Below, piece by piece: positions 23,831 to 31,436 of a stretch of 64,000 nucleotides of DNA (its first letter is position 1; the number at the start of each line of letters is the position of its first letter). The position numbers and the translations under genes were made by a program. This DNA comes from Hymenobacter aranciens (GTDB lineage: Bacteria; Bacteroidota; Bacteroidia; Cytophagales; Hymenobacteraceae). The notes under the pieces were generated by a model that saw only the letters and a program-made list of their open reading frames with translations, made no database searches and was not told the DNA's origin. The stretch covers positions 1 to 64,000 of the forward strand of contig NZ_JAUQSY010000023.1 of the NCBI RefSeq assembly GCF_030580865.1. Direction: 5' to 3'.

Positions 23831-24159
23831 AGCTCAAAATCAGGACGAAGGGGCAGGTCGAGGGCAGCCAGCGTCCGCTCGCGGTTCGACAAATCGCCGA
23901 TGAGGCGGCGCACCGGCAGCGGCTGCTTGCGCACCAGCGTGGGCGCGGCAATAATCTGCTCTGACTTCGCCAGCTCGGGCTGCTGATAGATGTCCACGAT
24001 GGTCAGCTCGTAGCGCCCCGGTAGATACTGTTCGCAGATATCCTTGAGGTTACGCACGGCCCGCGTCGAGTTGGGCGTGGCCCCCGTGATGAATAGGTGC
24101 AGCACGTAGTGGCCCGCCAGCGGCCCCGCGTTTTCGTCAAATTCCGTTCTGGCGTCCAT
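23827..24159 (-). CDS. kaiB: KaiB family protein
   Basis: This 110-residue KaiB fold protein contains YVLHLFITGATPNSTRAVRN, a thioredoxin-like first strand and helix. ICEQYLPGRYELTIVDIYQQ, PELAKSEQIIAAPTLVRK and LPVRRLIGDLSNRERTLAAL follow, the standard KaiB signature. Cyanobacterial KaiB switches fold to bind KaiC and antagonise KaiA; no KaiA is present here. The stop overlaps the kinase start by 4 nt. It is more divergent than the second copy at 24264. The 104-nt spacer to that copy is a palindromic repeat. Confidence 0.92.
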   Translation of the reverse strand: MDARTEFDENAGPLAGHYVLHLFITGATPNSTRAVRNLKDICEQYLPGRYELTIVDIYQQPELAKSEQIIAAPTLVRKQPLPVRRLIGDLSNRERTLAALDLPLRPDFEL

Positions 24160-24263
24160 CTCCTTTCGTTAGTTGTCAGTTGCTCGTTGTCAATTGTTAG
24201 TCGTCGGTTGCCAAGCGTTGAAATTTCCAAAAGAACTAACAACGAGCAACAAACAATGGACAA
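24160..24263. repeat. Palindromic repeat between the two kaiB genes
   Basis: GTTAGTTGTCAGTTGCTCGT near 24170 is mirrored with small changes by ACGAGCAACAAACAATGGAC and AACTAAC up to 24267. Its edge supplies the TAG stop of the upstream kaiB gene. It lies inside the operon and could form an mRNA hairpin. Confidence 0.7.
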
Positions 24264-24563
24264 CTAACTGCGCGGCCGGATATCAAGCCCTACCAGTACG
24301 CGCTCCTCGTTGGAAAGGTCGCCGATGATTTTGCGGATGGGCTCGGGCACCTTGCGCACCAGCGTGGGGATGGCCAGAATCTGGTCGCCCTCGGCCAGCT
24401 GCGGGTGTTTCAGCAGGTCAATTACTTCAATCTGGTAGCGGCCCTTGAGGTGCTCCTCGCAGTATTTCTTGAGGTTGGCCAGGGCCGTGATGGACTTGGT
24501 GGTCTGGCCGGCAACGTACAGGCGGAGCTCCCAGGTTTCTTCTTCGGTGGTGGTTATTGACAT
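24264..24563 (-). CDS. kaiB: KaiB family protein, second copy
   Basis: This 99-residue KaiB has WELRLYVAGQTTKSITALAN, KKYCEEHLKGRYQIEVIDLL, PQLAEGDQILAIPTLVRKVP and IRKIIGDLSNEERVLVGLDI. These match canonical KaiB closely, better than the copy at 23827. The frame is open upstream to 24674, but that extension is translated repeat sequence, so the ATG at 24561-24563 is the likely start. It lies between kaiC and the other kaiB. Two unlike KaiB copies in one operon suggest divided roles, for example one that binds KaiC and one that signals; that is inference. Confidence 0.93.
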   Translation of the reverse strand: MSITTTEEETWELRLYVAGQTTKSITALANLKKYCEEHLKGRYQIEVIDLLKHPQLAEGDQILAIPTLVRKVPEPIRKIIGDLSNEERVLVGLDIRPRS

Positions 24564-24608
24564 AGCGGGGGAAGCGGGGAGCGAAGAGGCTTCAGAACGT
24601 CCGTCAAA

Positions 24609-24745
24609 GAACGTCATCCTGAGCGACGAAGGAGCGAAAGGACCTTGCCCGCTTCGTTGTGATAGCAATTTCAATCAGTAATAATTACTGTCGCAAACGG
24701 CGTGGGCGAGGTCCTTTCGCTCCTTCGTCGCTCAGGATGACGTTC
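24609..24745. repeat. Palindromic repeat with perfect 37-bp arms inside kai operon
   Basis: Arms 24609-24645 and 24709-24745 are exact reverse complements (core GTCATCCTGAGCGACGAAGG). The 63-nt centre is AT-rich. It separates kaiC from kaiB and would form a very stable hairpin in the operon mRNA. It may act as a processing site or partial terminator; no T tail is needed for this reading. Confidence 0.9.
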
Positions 24746-24763
24746 TGTTTTTACGTTACGTAG

Positions 24764-26434
24764 TTACTCACCCAGCCGCTGCCGGGCCTGAGTTTCAAGG
24801 TCGATGCGGCGCAGCTCGTCTTCCACCGATTCGAACTCGGTGCGCAGGTTGGCGATGGTGCCTTCGAGCACGCGGCGGCGGCGTTCGAGCTCGCGGTCCT
24901 GGCGTTCGTGCTCCTGTTGCTGGGTCAGGGCTTCGAGTTCGTCGCGCAGCTGCTGGGCGCGGCGGCCGGCCCCAGTGACGATGCCCGTGGGCCCGAGCAC
25001 CACGTCGAGCAGCCTGATGCCCTCGTTGGTGACGAGGAACTCGCGCACCTGATTGGAGTGCGCCATGCCGCGCGACTTGAGGATGCTCAGGCCGCGGTTG
25101 CGCTCGCCGATGCCCTCCAAATCGCGCACCGTAATCCAGGTATCGACCAGCGACGACACGCCTTCCTCGGTCATTTCCTGCTGGGCGTTGCGCCCGCTGA
25201 TGAGCGAAGTCATGAGGGCCGTGATGCCGTTTACCTTCAGAAAATCAATAAGCCGCGTGAGCATGCTGCGTACTTCGCTGATGCTGCCCACCGAAATCAG
25301 GTTGCTGATGGGGTCGATAACGACGGCGTCGGGCCGGTCGTCGGCGATGATTCTGTGGATGGTGACGAGGTGCTGCTCCAGGCCGTTGAGCGTAGGCCGC
25401 GACGCCTCGATGCGCAGCAGACCGCTGGCCAGATATTCGCGCAGGTCGAGGCCCACCGACTGCATGTTGCGCACCAGCTGCGGTGGCGATTCCTCGAACG
25501 CGAAATACAGACAGCGCTTGCCCTGCCGACACATTTCGGCGGCAAACGACACGGCCAGCGTGGTTTTGGCGGTGCCGGCGGTGCCGGTCAGCAGGATGCT
25601 GCTGCCTTCGAAAAAGCCCTTGCGGCCAAACATGGCATCGAGCCCCGGCACGCCCGACGACACGATGTTGTCGGACACGGTGTGCTCCAGCTTGAGGCTC
25701 GTGACGGGCAGCACCGAGAAGCCGTCTTCGGTGATGAGGTAAGGGTATTCGTTGGTGCCGTGGGTGGTGCCGCGGTACTTCACGATGCGCAGGCGGCGGG
25801 TGGTAATCTGGTCGATAACGCGGTTGTCGAGCAGGATGACGCAGTCCGACACGTACTCCTCCAGGCCCTGGCGGGTGAGCGAGCCCTCGCCGCGCTCGGC
25901 GGTGATGACGGTGGTTACGCCCCGGTCCTTGAGCCAGCGAAACAGCCGCCGGATTTCGGAGCGCAGCACGCCCTGGTTGGGGAAGCCGGAGAACAGCGCC
26001 TCGATGGTATCGAGCACCACGCGCTTGGCGCCGATGCTGTCGATGGCGTGGCCGAGGCGGATAAAGAGGCCCTCCAAATCGTACTCGCCGGTTTCCTCAA
26101 TCTCGGAGCGGTCGACGTGCACGTGGTCGAGGCGGAGCTTGCCGGCGGCTTGCAGCGCGGGCAGGTCGAAACCCAGCGAGGCTACGTTGGCGGCCAGCTC
26201 GTCGGCGGTTTCCTCGAAGGCCATGAACACGCCAGGGTCGCCGAAGTCCTGCACGCCGCGCACCAGGAATTCCATTGCCATCAGCGTTTTGCCGCAGCCG
26301 GCGCTGCCGCACACCAGCGTGGGGCGGCCCAGCGGCAGCCCGCCCTCGGTTATCTCATCGAGGCCATCGATGCCCGTGGGGGCCTTGGGCAAACGCGGTA
26401 ATGGAGTAACAACAGCAGGCGCGGCAGTGGACAT
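24764..26434 (-). CDS. kaiC: Circadian clock ATPase KaiC
   Basis: This 556-residue protein has two RecA-like domains. CI has GSAGCGKT (Walker A, 43-50), the catalytic Glu pair in AFEET (74-75) and LDTIEALF. CII has GTAGTAKT (284-291), AFEES (314-315) and VVIDPISNLI. In cyanobacterial KaiC the phospho-residues are Ser431-Thr432; here the aligned pair in GVSSLVDTWI is Ser427-Ser428. CII's Walker A reads TAKT where TGKT is usual. The C-terminus has a coiled coil (~500-550: LRDELEALTQQQ, RRRVLEGTIANLRTEF) in place of the KaiA-binding tail. It heads the kai operon; a -7-like box lies 20 nt upstream. Its role may be time-keeping or stress adaptation. Confidence 0.95.
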   Translation of the reverse strand: MSTAAPAVVTPLPRLPKAPTGIDGLDEITEGGLPLGRPTLVCGSAGCGKTLMAMEFLVRGVQDFGDPGVFMAFEETADELAANVASLGFDLPALQAAGKLRLDHVHVDRSEIEETGEYDLEGLFIRLGHAIDSIGAKRVVLDTIEALFSGFPNQGVLRSEIRRLFRWLKDRGVTTVITAERGEGSLTRQGLEEYVSDCVILLDNRVIDQITTRRLRIVKYRGTTHGTNEYPYLITEDGFSVLPVTSLKLEHTVSDNIVSSGVPGLDAMFGRKGFFEGSSILLTGTAGTAKTTLAVSFAAEMCRQGKRCLYFAFEESPPQLVRNMQSVGLDLREYLASGLLRIEASRPTLNGLEQHLVTIHRIIADDRPDAVVIDPISNLISVGSISEVRSMLTRLIDFLKVNGITALMTSLISGRNAQQEMTEEGVSSLVDTWITVRDLEGIGERNRGLSILKSRGMAHSNQVREFLVTNEGIRLLDVVLGPTGIVTGAGRRAQQLRDELEALTQQQEHERQDRELERRRRVLEGTIANLRTEFESVEDELRRIDLETQARQRLGE

Positions 26435-26451
26435 AGTAAGGCAATTTTCCC

Positions 26452-26459
26452 GAAAGTTA
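26452..26459 (-). promoter_or_regulatory. Possible -7 box of the kai operon
   Basis: Read on the minus strand this is TAACTTTC, one mismatch to TAnnTTTG, in the 59-nt gap between the DUF1345 gene and kaiC. A TTG lies only 13 nt upstream, which is too short, so the -33 element is unclear. Confidence 0.3.
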
Positions 26460-26493
26460 GCCAGATTTCAGGCAAGTAGCGCCCGCCATAGCC

Positions 26494-27171
26494 CTACCGC
26501 AGCAGCCCGCCCAGCGCGCTGATGCTAAGCGCCACGATGGCCGTGTTAAAGCTGAATGAAATGAGGCTGTGCAGCAGCGCCGTGCGGCGCGGCAGCCGCC
26601 CGCTGATGCTCACGTCGGCCGTTTGGGCGGCCATGCCGATGGTGAAGGCGAAGTAGGCAAAATCGAGGTAGTCGGGCTCGAAATCCTGGCCCGGAAAGTC
26701 GATGCCCCGCGCGTCCTGCCCGCCGGGCCCGGAGTCGTCGTAGTACTGGTGGGCGTAGCGTAGCGTGAACACGGTGTGCACCAGCAGCCAGGCTTCCACC
26801 ACGGCCCCGATGCTAAGGCCCACGCGCCAGGCCGTTTCGGCGGGTGCCAGGTCGTGGACGGTGCGCGAGAGGGCCAGCACGGCCAGCAGGCTGGCCAGCG
26901 AGGCCCCCAGGATGAATGCTGAGGCCAGCGCCCGGCTGTTGTCTTCGGCGGTGGCAATGCGGCGGATGTGGCCGGCATCGGCGGTGGCCACCAGGGCGGC
27001 GATGAGCAGCAGCGTGCTGCCGGCGTACACGTCCCAGGCGGCCACGAGGCGGCCCAGCGTGCCCAGGCTGGCCGGGGCCAGCCCCCAGGCGAGGGCGCCC
27101 AATGCCAGCCCCACCAGTAAACGATGGGTGGGCGTGAGGCGGCCGAGGTGATGGAGGATGGAGGATTTCAC
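26494..27171 (-). CDS. DUF1345 family membrane protein
   Basis: This 225-residue integral membrane protein has about five hydrophobic segments: LLVGLALGALAWGLAPA (~20-36), TLLLIAALVATADA (~53-66), ASAFILGASLASLLAVLAL (~87-105), VGLSIGAVVEAWLLVHTVF (~117-135) and a last one near 205-222. A hydrophilic stretch carries FPGQDFEPDYLDFAYFAFTI, the DUF1345 signature, and TADVSISGR. The biochemical function of the family is unknown. It precedes kaiC on the same strand by 59 nt and could be co-transcribed with it. Some family members are found near stress genes; nothing in the sequence decides a role here. Confidence 0.85.
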   Translation of the reverse strand: MKSSILHHLGRLTPTHRLLVGLALGALAWGLAPASLGTLGRLVAAWDVYAGSTLLLIAALVATADAGHIRRIATAEDNSRALASAFILGASLASLLAVLALSRTVHDLAPAETAWRVGLSIGAVVEAWLLVHTVFTLRYAHQYYDDSGPGGQDARGIDFPGQDFEPDYLDFAYFAFTIGMAAQTADVSISGRLPRRTALLHSLISFSFNTAIVALSISALGGLLR

Positions 27172-27232
27172 GAAGGAAAGGTAGCGGCGAATGGAGGGAA
27201 TGTGTTATTTGCGGCGGCCCAACTATACAAAG

Positions 27233-27395
27233 GTTAGGTGTTAGGTGTTAGGTGTTAGGTGTTAGGTGATGTACGAAAACCCAATACCAAACACCCAATA
27301 CCAAACACCCAATACCAAACACCCAATACCAAACACCCAATACCAAACACCCAATACCCAACACCCAATACCAAACACCCAATACCAAACACCAA
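27233..27395. repeat. Short tandem repeats: 7-bp x5, then 14-bp x8
   Basis: GTTAGGT is repeated five times (27233-27267). After 14 nt, eight copies of a 14-bp unit (CAATACCAAACACC type) start at 14-nt steps, with AATACC at 27283 through 27381. The second block is roughly complementary to the first, so the two can fold together. The array ends about 30 nt before the ATG of pncB. It has low GC content compared with its surroundings. Confidence 0.9.
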
Positions 27396-27425
27396 CCCCA
27401 ACTACCAAACGCCAGTATCCCCCCT

Positions 27426-28916
27426 ATGACCTCCTCCCCCCTCTCCTCCCTATACCGCCCCTCCCTCTCGCTCGTCACCGACCTCTACCAGCTCACGATG
27501 GCCTACGGCTACTGGCAGCAGGGTTTGCAGGACCGCGAATCCGTCTTCCACCTTTACTTCCGCAAAGCCCCCTTTCAGGGCGGCTATGCGGTGGCGGCGG
27601 GCCTGGCCCTGGCCGTGGACTGGCTCGAAAACCTGCGCTTCTCGGACGACGACCTGGCTTACCTCGGTAGTTTGCGCGGCAGCAAGGGCGGCGTGCTGTT
27701 CCCGACGGAATTTCTCGATTACCTGCGCGACCTGAAATTCACCTGCGACGTGGATGCCGTGGCCGAAGGCACCGTCATCTTCGGCAACGAGCCGATTATG
27801 CGCATCCAGGGGCCGCTGCTACAGGCCCAGTTGCTGGAAACGGCCCTGCTCACGCTCGTCAATTTTCAGACCCTCATCACCACCAAATCCGCCCGCATCC
27901 GCGAGGCGGCGGGGCCGGCCGACCAGATTCTGGAGTTCGGGCTGCGGCGGGCGCAGGGGTTTGATGGCGGGCTGGGGGCCAGCCGGGCCGCCTACCTCGG
28001 CGGGGCCGATGCCACCAGCAATGTGCTGGCCGGCCAGCTCTACGGCATCCCGGTGAAGGGCACGCACGCCCACAGCTGGGTGATGGCTTTCGGGGATGAG
28101 CGGGCGGCGTTTGCGGCGTATGCGAAGGCGTTTCCGGATGACTCGGTGTTCCTGGTAGACACGTATGACACGCTGGAGGGCGTGCGCCTGGCCATCGACG
28201 TGGCGCGGGAGATGCGCGCCGCCGGGCACGAGCTGGGCGGCATCCGCCTCGATTCGGGCGACCTCGCTTACCTCAGCATTCAGGCCCGGGCCTTGCTCGA
28301 TGAGGCGGGCTTTCCGAAGGTGCGCATCGTGGCCAGCAATGATTTGGAGGAAAACCTCATCACCAGCCTCAAGCAGCAGGGCGCCCGCATCGACACCTGG
28401 GGCGTGGGCACCCAGCTCGTGACGGCCTACAACCAAGCGGCCCTCGGCGGGGTGTACAAGCTGGCCGCCCTGCGCAAGGCCGACGACTCGGGCTGGGACT
28501 TCACCATCAAGCTCTCCGAGCAGGTGGCCAAGACGAGCATTCCCGGCATCCTGCAGGTGCGCCGCTACCTCGACGACCACGGCCACCCCCGCGCCGACAT
28601 GCTCTACAACACCGCCGCCCCCCTCCCCGACCGCCTCACCCTCGTCGACCCGCTCGATGCCACCCGCCGCCGCCCCGTGCGCCCCGAGGCCGAGTTTGTG
28701 GAGCTGCTGGAGCCCATTTTCCGCCGGGGTCAGCGCGTGAAAGACCTGCCCACCCTGGCCGAGAGCCGTGCCCACGCCCAGCGCCAAGTGCAGAGCCTCG
28801 ACCCCGGCATCCGCCGCTTCCTCAACCCCCACACCTACCCCGTGGGCCTGGAGCTGACCTTGCACGACTACCGCACCGAGCTGATTTTGCAGCACCGGCC
28901 GCAGAAGCCGGCGTAA
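27426..28916 (+). CDS. pncB: Nicotinate phosphoribosyltransferase
   Basis: This 496-residue NAPRTase makes nicotinate mononucleotide from nicotinate and PRPP with ATP use, in the NAD salvage pathway. LVTDLYQLTMAYGYWQQG is the family N-terminus. Further motifs are VFHLYFRKAPFQGGYAVAAG, ILEFGLRRAQGFDG, GIPVKGTHAHSWVMAF (with the His that is phosphorylated in the enzyme), GIRLDSGDLAYLS, ASNDLEENLI and WGVGTQLVTAYNQ. The length is normal. A tandem-repeat array fills the leader, so translation initiation may depend on its copy number. A terminator shared with the convergent T9SS gene follows. Confidence 0.95.
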   Translation: MTSSPLSSLYRPSLSLVTDLYQLTMAYGYWQQGLQDRESVFHLYFRKAPFQGGYAVAAGLALAVDWLENLRFSDDDLAYLGSLRGSKGGVLFPTEFLDYLRDLKFTCDVDAVAEGTVIFGNEPIMRIQGPLLQAQLLETALLTLVNFQTLITTKSARIREAAGPADQILEFGLRRAQGFDGGLGASRAAYLGGADATSNVLAGQLYGIPVKGTHAHSWVMAFGDERAAFAAYAKAFPDDSVFLVDTYDTLEGVRLAIDVAREMRAAGHELGGIRLDSGDLAYLSIQARALLDEAGFPKVRIVASNDLEENLITSLKQQGARIDTWGVGTQLVTAYNQAALGGVYKLAALRKADDSGWDFTIKLSEQVAKTSIPGILQVRRYLDDHGHPRADMLYNTAAPLPDRLTLVDPLDATRRRPVRPEAEFVELLEPIFRRGQRVKDLPTLAESRAHAQRQVQSLDPGIRRFLNPHTYPVGLELTLHDYRTELILQHRPQKPA

Positions 28917-28934
28917 GCGACGAGGCATCATAAA

Positions 28935-28966
28935 AAAAGCCTCTGCCGGTAGCGGCAGAGGCTTTT
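28935..28966. terminator. Bidirectional terminator
   Basis: AAAAGCCTCTGCCG (28935-28948) and CGGCAGAGGCTTTT (28953-28966) form a 14-bp stem with a 4-nt loop, between convergent pncB and the T9SS gene. Confidence 0.9.
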
Positions 28967-28985
28967 CTATTTTGCAGCGGGCCAG

Positions 28986-30218
28986 CTATTCCACCAGCAA
29001 ACGCCGGCTGGTGCTAGCCGCCCCGGCGTGTAGCTGCACCAGGTAGAGGCCGGCCGCCAGCCCGCGCACATCCAGTTCGGTGGTGGTGCCGGTGGCGGGC
29101 AGGGTGCGCGTGAGCACGGGCTGGCCCAGGGCGTTGAGCAGCTGCAGCTGCACGGCTGCCGCGCCGCCGATGGCGGGCACCCGCAGCCGGCAGCTGCCGT
29201 GGGCTGGGTTAGGCGTCAGCTCCACCGCGCTGAGTTGGGCGGCGGCGGTGGCCGTCAGCACCACTTGCTGCGGGGCCGAGGCGGGCGAGCTACAGCCGGG
29301 CGCGGTGGTGACGACGACCGTGTAGCTGCCGTTTTGGGCGGCGCTCGTCACCACGTAGGTGCTGCCGGTGGCCCCGGCAATGGGTAGGCCGTTGTAGTAC
29401 CACTGGTTGCCAGTGGAGGTGCTGCTAGTGAGCGTGCCCGCCGGAGCCTGCGTGATGGTAGGCTGGGGTGGGGCCGAACATACCTGGGCGAAGCTCAGGC
29501 CCATGATATTCAGCACCGGGTCGGTCAGCGTTTTGTCCACGGTGATGCTTTGCACCAGCTTGCGCACGTTGGCGGGGTCGATGGTCAGGGTGACTTCGAA
29601 AAGCGTGGGGTGGGTGCCGTTGTTTTCGATGGTGTAATTAGGACTGGTGCCCCGGTTGACGCGGCTGCCCACGTGCAGGGCCGGAGTAGCCCCGGTGTTG
29701 CTATACCAATCGGGCACTACCACGCCGCCGATGACCTGAGCGGTGCCGTCCGTAAACCGGATGATAAACGATTTATCGGCCCCGCCCGAGCCGTTGCCCT
29801 CGGTGGCCAGCACCTTGATGGTGGGCGTGGCCTGTGGCGTCAGGAGCGCGAGCGTGCCGGCCCCGGCCCCGTCGATGCGCAGCGAGTTGGGCTGGCTGCT
29901 GCTGGCCAGCTGAAACGTGAGGCCGGGCGTCGAGATGCTGCGGATGAGGCCCCCGGTGGGCAGCGCCCGCGCAGGCCGACGCCCCGCCGGGTTCACAAAC
30001 GACGAATCGGCGAAGCACCACTGCACGATGGGAATGCCCCGGTCGACGCTGGCCGTGGTGGAGGCCGTGACCGCGCCCACCCCGTTGGCAATGACGTCGG
30101 CGTTGTAGCCCGTCACGGCCGCGGGGGCGTAGGTGGTTTGGGCCAGCCCAAGGGCAGGTAGCAGCGCCAGGGCCAGGCCCGGCAGTACGCGAGAAAGAGC
30201 TGTAGAGGTAAGCGGCAT
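28986..30218 (-). CDS. T9SS-sorted secreted protein with Ig-like domain
   Basis: This 410-residue protein has a signal peptide (1-26: LPGLALALLPALGLAQ). Residues ~30-245 are an unrecognised beta-rich domain (VTGYNADVIANGVG, RGIPIVQWCFADSSF, DKSFIIRFTDGTAQVIGGVV, LFEVTLTIDPANVRKL). An Ig-like domain of the PKD/Ig-3 type follows (~250-325: GNQWYYNGLPIAGATGSTYV, YTVVVTT). The T9SS type A sorting domain closes it (~335-410: LTPNPAHGSCRLRV, VLTRTLPATGTTTELDVRGL, GLYLVQLHAGAAS). The substrate is unknown. It is convergent with pncB. Confidence 0.85.
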   Translation of the reverse strand: MPLTSTALSRVLPGLALALLPALGLAQTTYAPAAVTGYNADVIANGVGAVTASTTASVDRGIPIVQWCFADSSFVNPAGRRPARALPTGGLIRSISTPGLTFQLASSSQPNSLRIDGAGAGTLALLTPQATPTIKVLATEGNGSGGADKSFIIRFTDGTAQVIGGVVVPDWYSNTGATPALHVGSRVNRGTSPNYTIENNGTHPTLFEVTLTIDPANVRKLVQSITVDKTLTDPVLNIMGLSFAQVCSAPPQPTITQAPAGTLTSSTSTGNQWYYNGLPIAGATGSTYVVTSAAQNGSYTVVVTTAPGCSSPASAPQQVVLTATAAAQLSAVELTPNPAHGSCRLRVPAIGGAAAVQLQLLNALGQPVLTRTLPATGTTTELDVRGLAAGLYLVQLHAGAASTSRRLLVE

Positions 30219-30440
30219 AGGTAAAAGGTTAAAATGGGAAAAGCGCCCGCCAAGGTACGGCCGCCACTGTCATTTTTCAATGAAGTTGTTTCGGCTACCA
30301 AGGCTGCCCGAACGCCGCCGGGGGTTCTCGTAGCCTACCCGGGGCACCCAAGACACGGCACACAGGAACCCTGGCGGGGCGCGGAGGCACGAAACCGCTC
30401 TGGGGGGTATGGGCCGACACAGGCAGCGCTTCGTCAAATG

Positions 30441-30860
30441 CTACCCGGCCGGCCGCTCCGGCAGCCGCTCATTGCGCCCTAGCGCCAGCAGCCAGTCTTC
30501 GCCCCAGCGGGTGAGGCGGTACACCCGGCGCGGGCCCTCGTAGGCCCAGCGCAGCAGCCCTACGGCCACCAGCTGGCCGTGGGCGCGGCTGCCCGCCACC
30601 CGCCCGATGCCGGCGGCGCGGGCCAGGTCGGCGGCCGTCTGGGCTTCGTGCTCCAGGTATTGCAGCAGCATTTTGCCCTGGCTGTGGCGGCCGCGCCGGT
30701 TGCGCACGGGGTCGAGCACCTTGAGGGCGGCCGAGAGGCGCTTCATCACCTGCGCGGGGGCGTAGGGGTCGGCCACGGGCGGCGGCAGGTCGCGCCGGGC
30801 AATGCGGTCGGCAAGGCCATCGAGCAGCGGCTCGATGCTGGAAGTAGCGGGCGTAGCCAT
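30441..30860 (-). CDS. Small winged-helix DNA-binding-like protein
   Basis: This 139-residue protein has a variable N-terminus (IEPLLDGLADRIARRDLPPP). A winged-helix core follows at ~50-125: RHSQGKMLLQYLEHEAQTAA (helix 1-2), DLARAAGIGRVAGSRAHGQL (recognition helix region) and VAVGLLRWAYEGPRRVYRLT (wing). This is the pattern of MarR/ArsR-like or transcriptional-adaptor HTH proteins. No ligand motif is seen. Its upstream region has four 42-bp tandem repeats (about 31000-31165), which could be its own binding sites. The frame stays open beyond the ATG at 30858-30860 only in a different frame. Confidence 0.65.
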   Translation of the reverse strand: MATPATSSIEPLLDGLADRIARRDLPPPVADPYAPAQVMKRLSAALKVLDPVRNRRGRHSQGKMLLQYLEHEAQTAADLARAAGIGRVAGSRAHGQLVAVGLLRWAYEGPRRVYRLTRWGEDWLLALGRNERLPERPAG

Positions 30861-30999
30861 TGGCCGGAAGGGGCTTAGGGTGAATACCGCCCGCTAAAGT
30901 AGGGGCTACGCCGCATAGTTGGCTAGCAATAGTTGCCCGCTGGGACTTGATTAGAGCGGTTTGTATCGTACTTGGTTTTCGTTGTTCCCTGTTGCAAGG

Positions 31000-31165
31000 T
31001 TTTTGAAACGTTCTACTTTTCCAGTGTCTTCTGTTTAGGAAGTTTTGCAACGTTCTGCATTTCCACTGTCTTCTGTTTAGGAAGTTTTGAAACGTTCTGT
31101 ATTTCCAGTGTCTTCTGTTTATGATTTTTTGAAACGTTCTGTATTTCTACTGTCTTCTGAAAAAT
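31000..31165. repeat. 42-bp tandem repeat, four units, AT-rich
   Basis: Each unit reads TTTTGAAACGTTCTGTATTT, then CCAGTGTCTTCTG, then TTTAGGAAG, with few changes; the last is incomplete. Every unit contains the palindrome AACGTT. The stretch 30950-31250 is markedly AT-rich beside GC-rich genes. It lies upstream of the winged-helix gene and after purM. There are no spacers, so it is not a CRISPR array. Confidence 0.88.
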
Positions 31166-31270
31166 TGCAGATGTGCAGTAACACGTAATCATTGTTCCAA
31201 TTTAGCGCAGTTTTGTAGCGTAGCACTTGCCAACAACCATCCGGCAAAGAAGGTAAGCGCACGGCCACAA

Positions 31271-31427
31271 ACCAGCCGCAAAGCGGCGGCACGTTGGTAG
31301 CCTAGTCAGCCCTCAACGACCAGAGCCGCAAAGCGGCGGCACCAACGCCTGGTTAGTGCCGCCGCTTTGCGGCTCTGGCTACGTCAATTATTGCCTGCTA
31401 CCAACGTGTCGCCGCTTTGCGGCTGGT
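31271..31427. repeat. Nested direct and inverted 18-bp repeats
   Basis: AGCCGCAAAGCGGCGGCAC occurs twice in one orientation (near 31271 and 31324) and twice inverted (near 31357 and 31408, GCCGCCGCTTTGCGGCT or close). Each unit is itself a hairpin around GCAAAGC. The array occupies the gap after the purM stop; no gene is seen in 30861-31436. Confidence 0.8.
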
Positions 31428-31436
31428 TTACACTTT

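Noticed and set aside
27248..27478. Minus-strand frame rich in Trp, Tyr and Gly (VLGVWYWVFGIG repeats)
   Set aside because: It is only the translation of the 14-bp tandem repeat upstream of pncB; no start context and no homology.
31000..31165. Possible CRISPR array
   Set aside because: The repeated units are contiguous 42-bp tandem copies without variable spacers, and no cas genes are near.
31166..31436. tRNA or structured RNA gene after purM
   Set aside because: The symmetric repeats explain the pairing; no tRNA arms, anticodon loop or TTCGA-type T loop were found.
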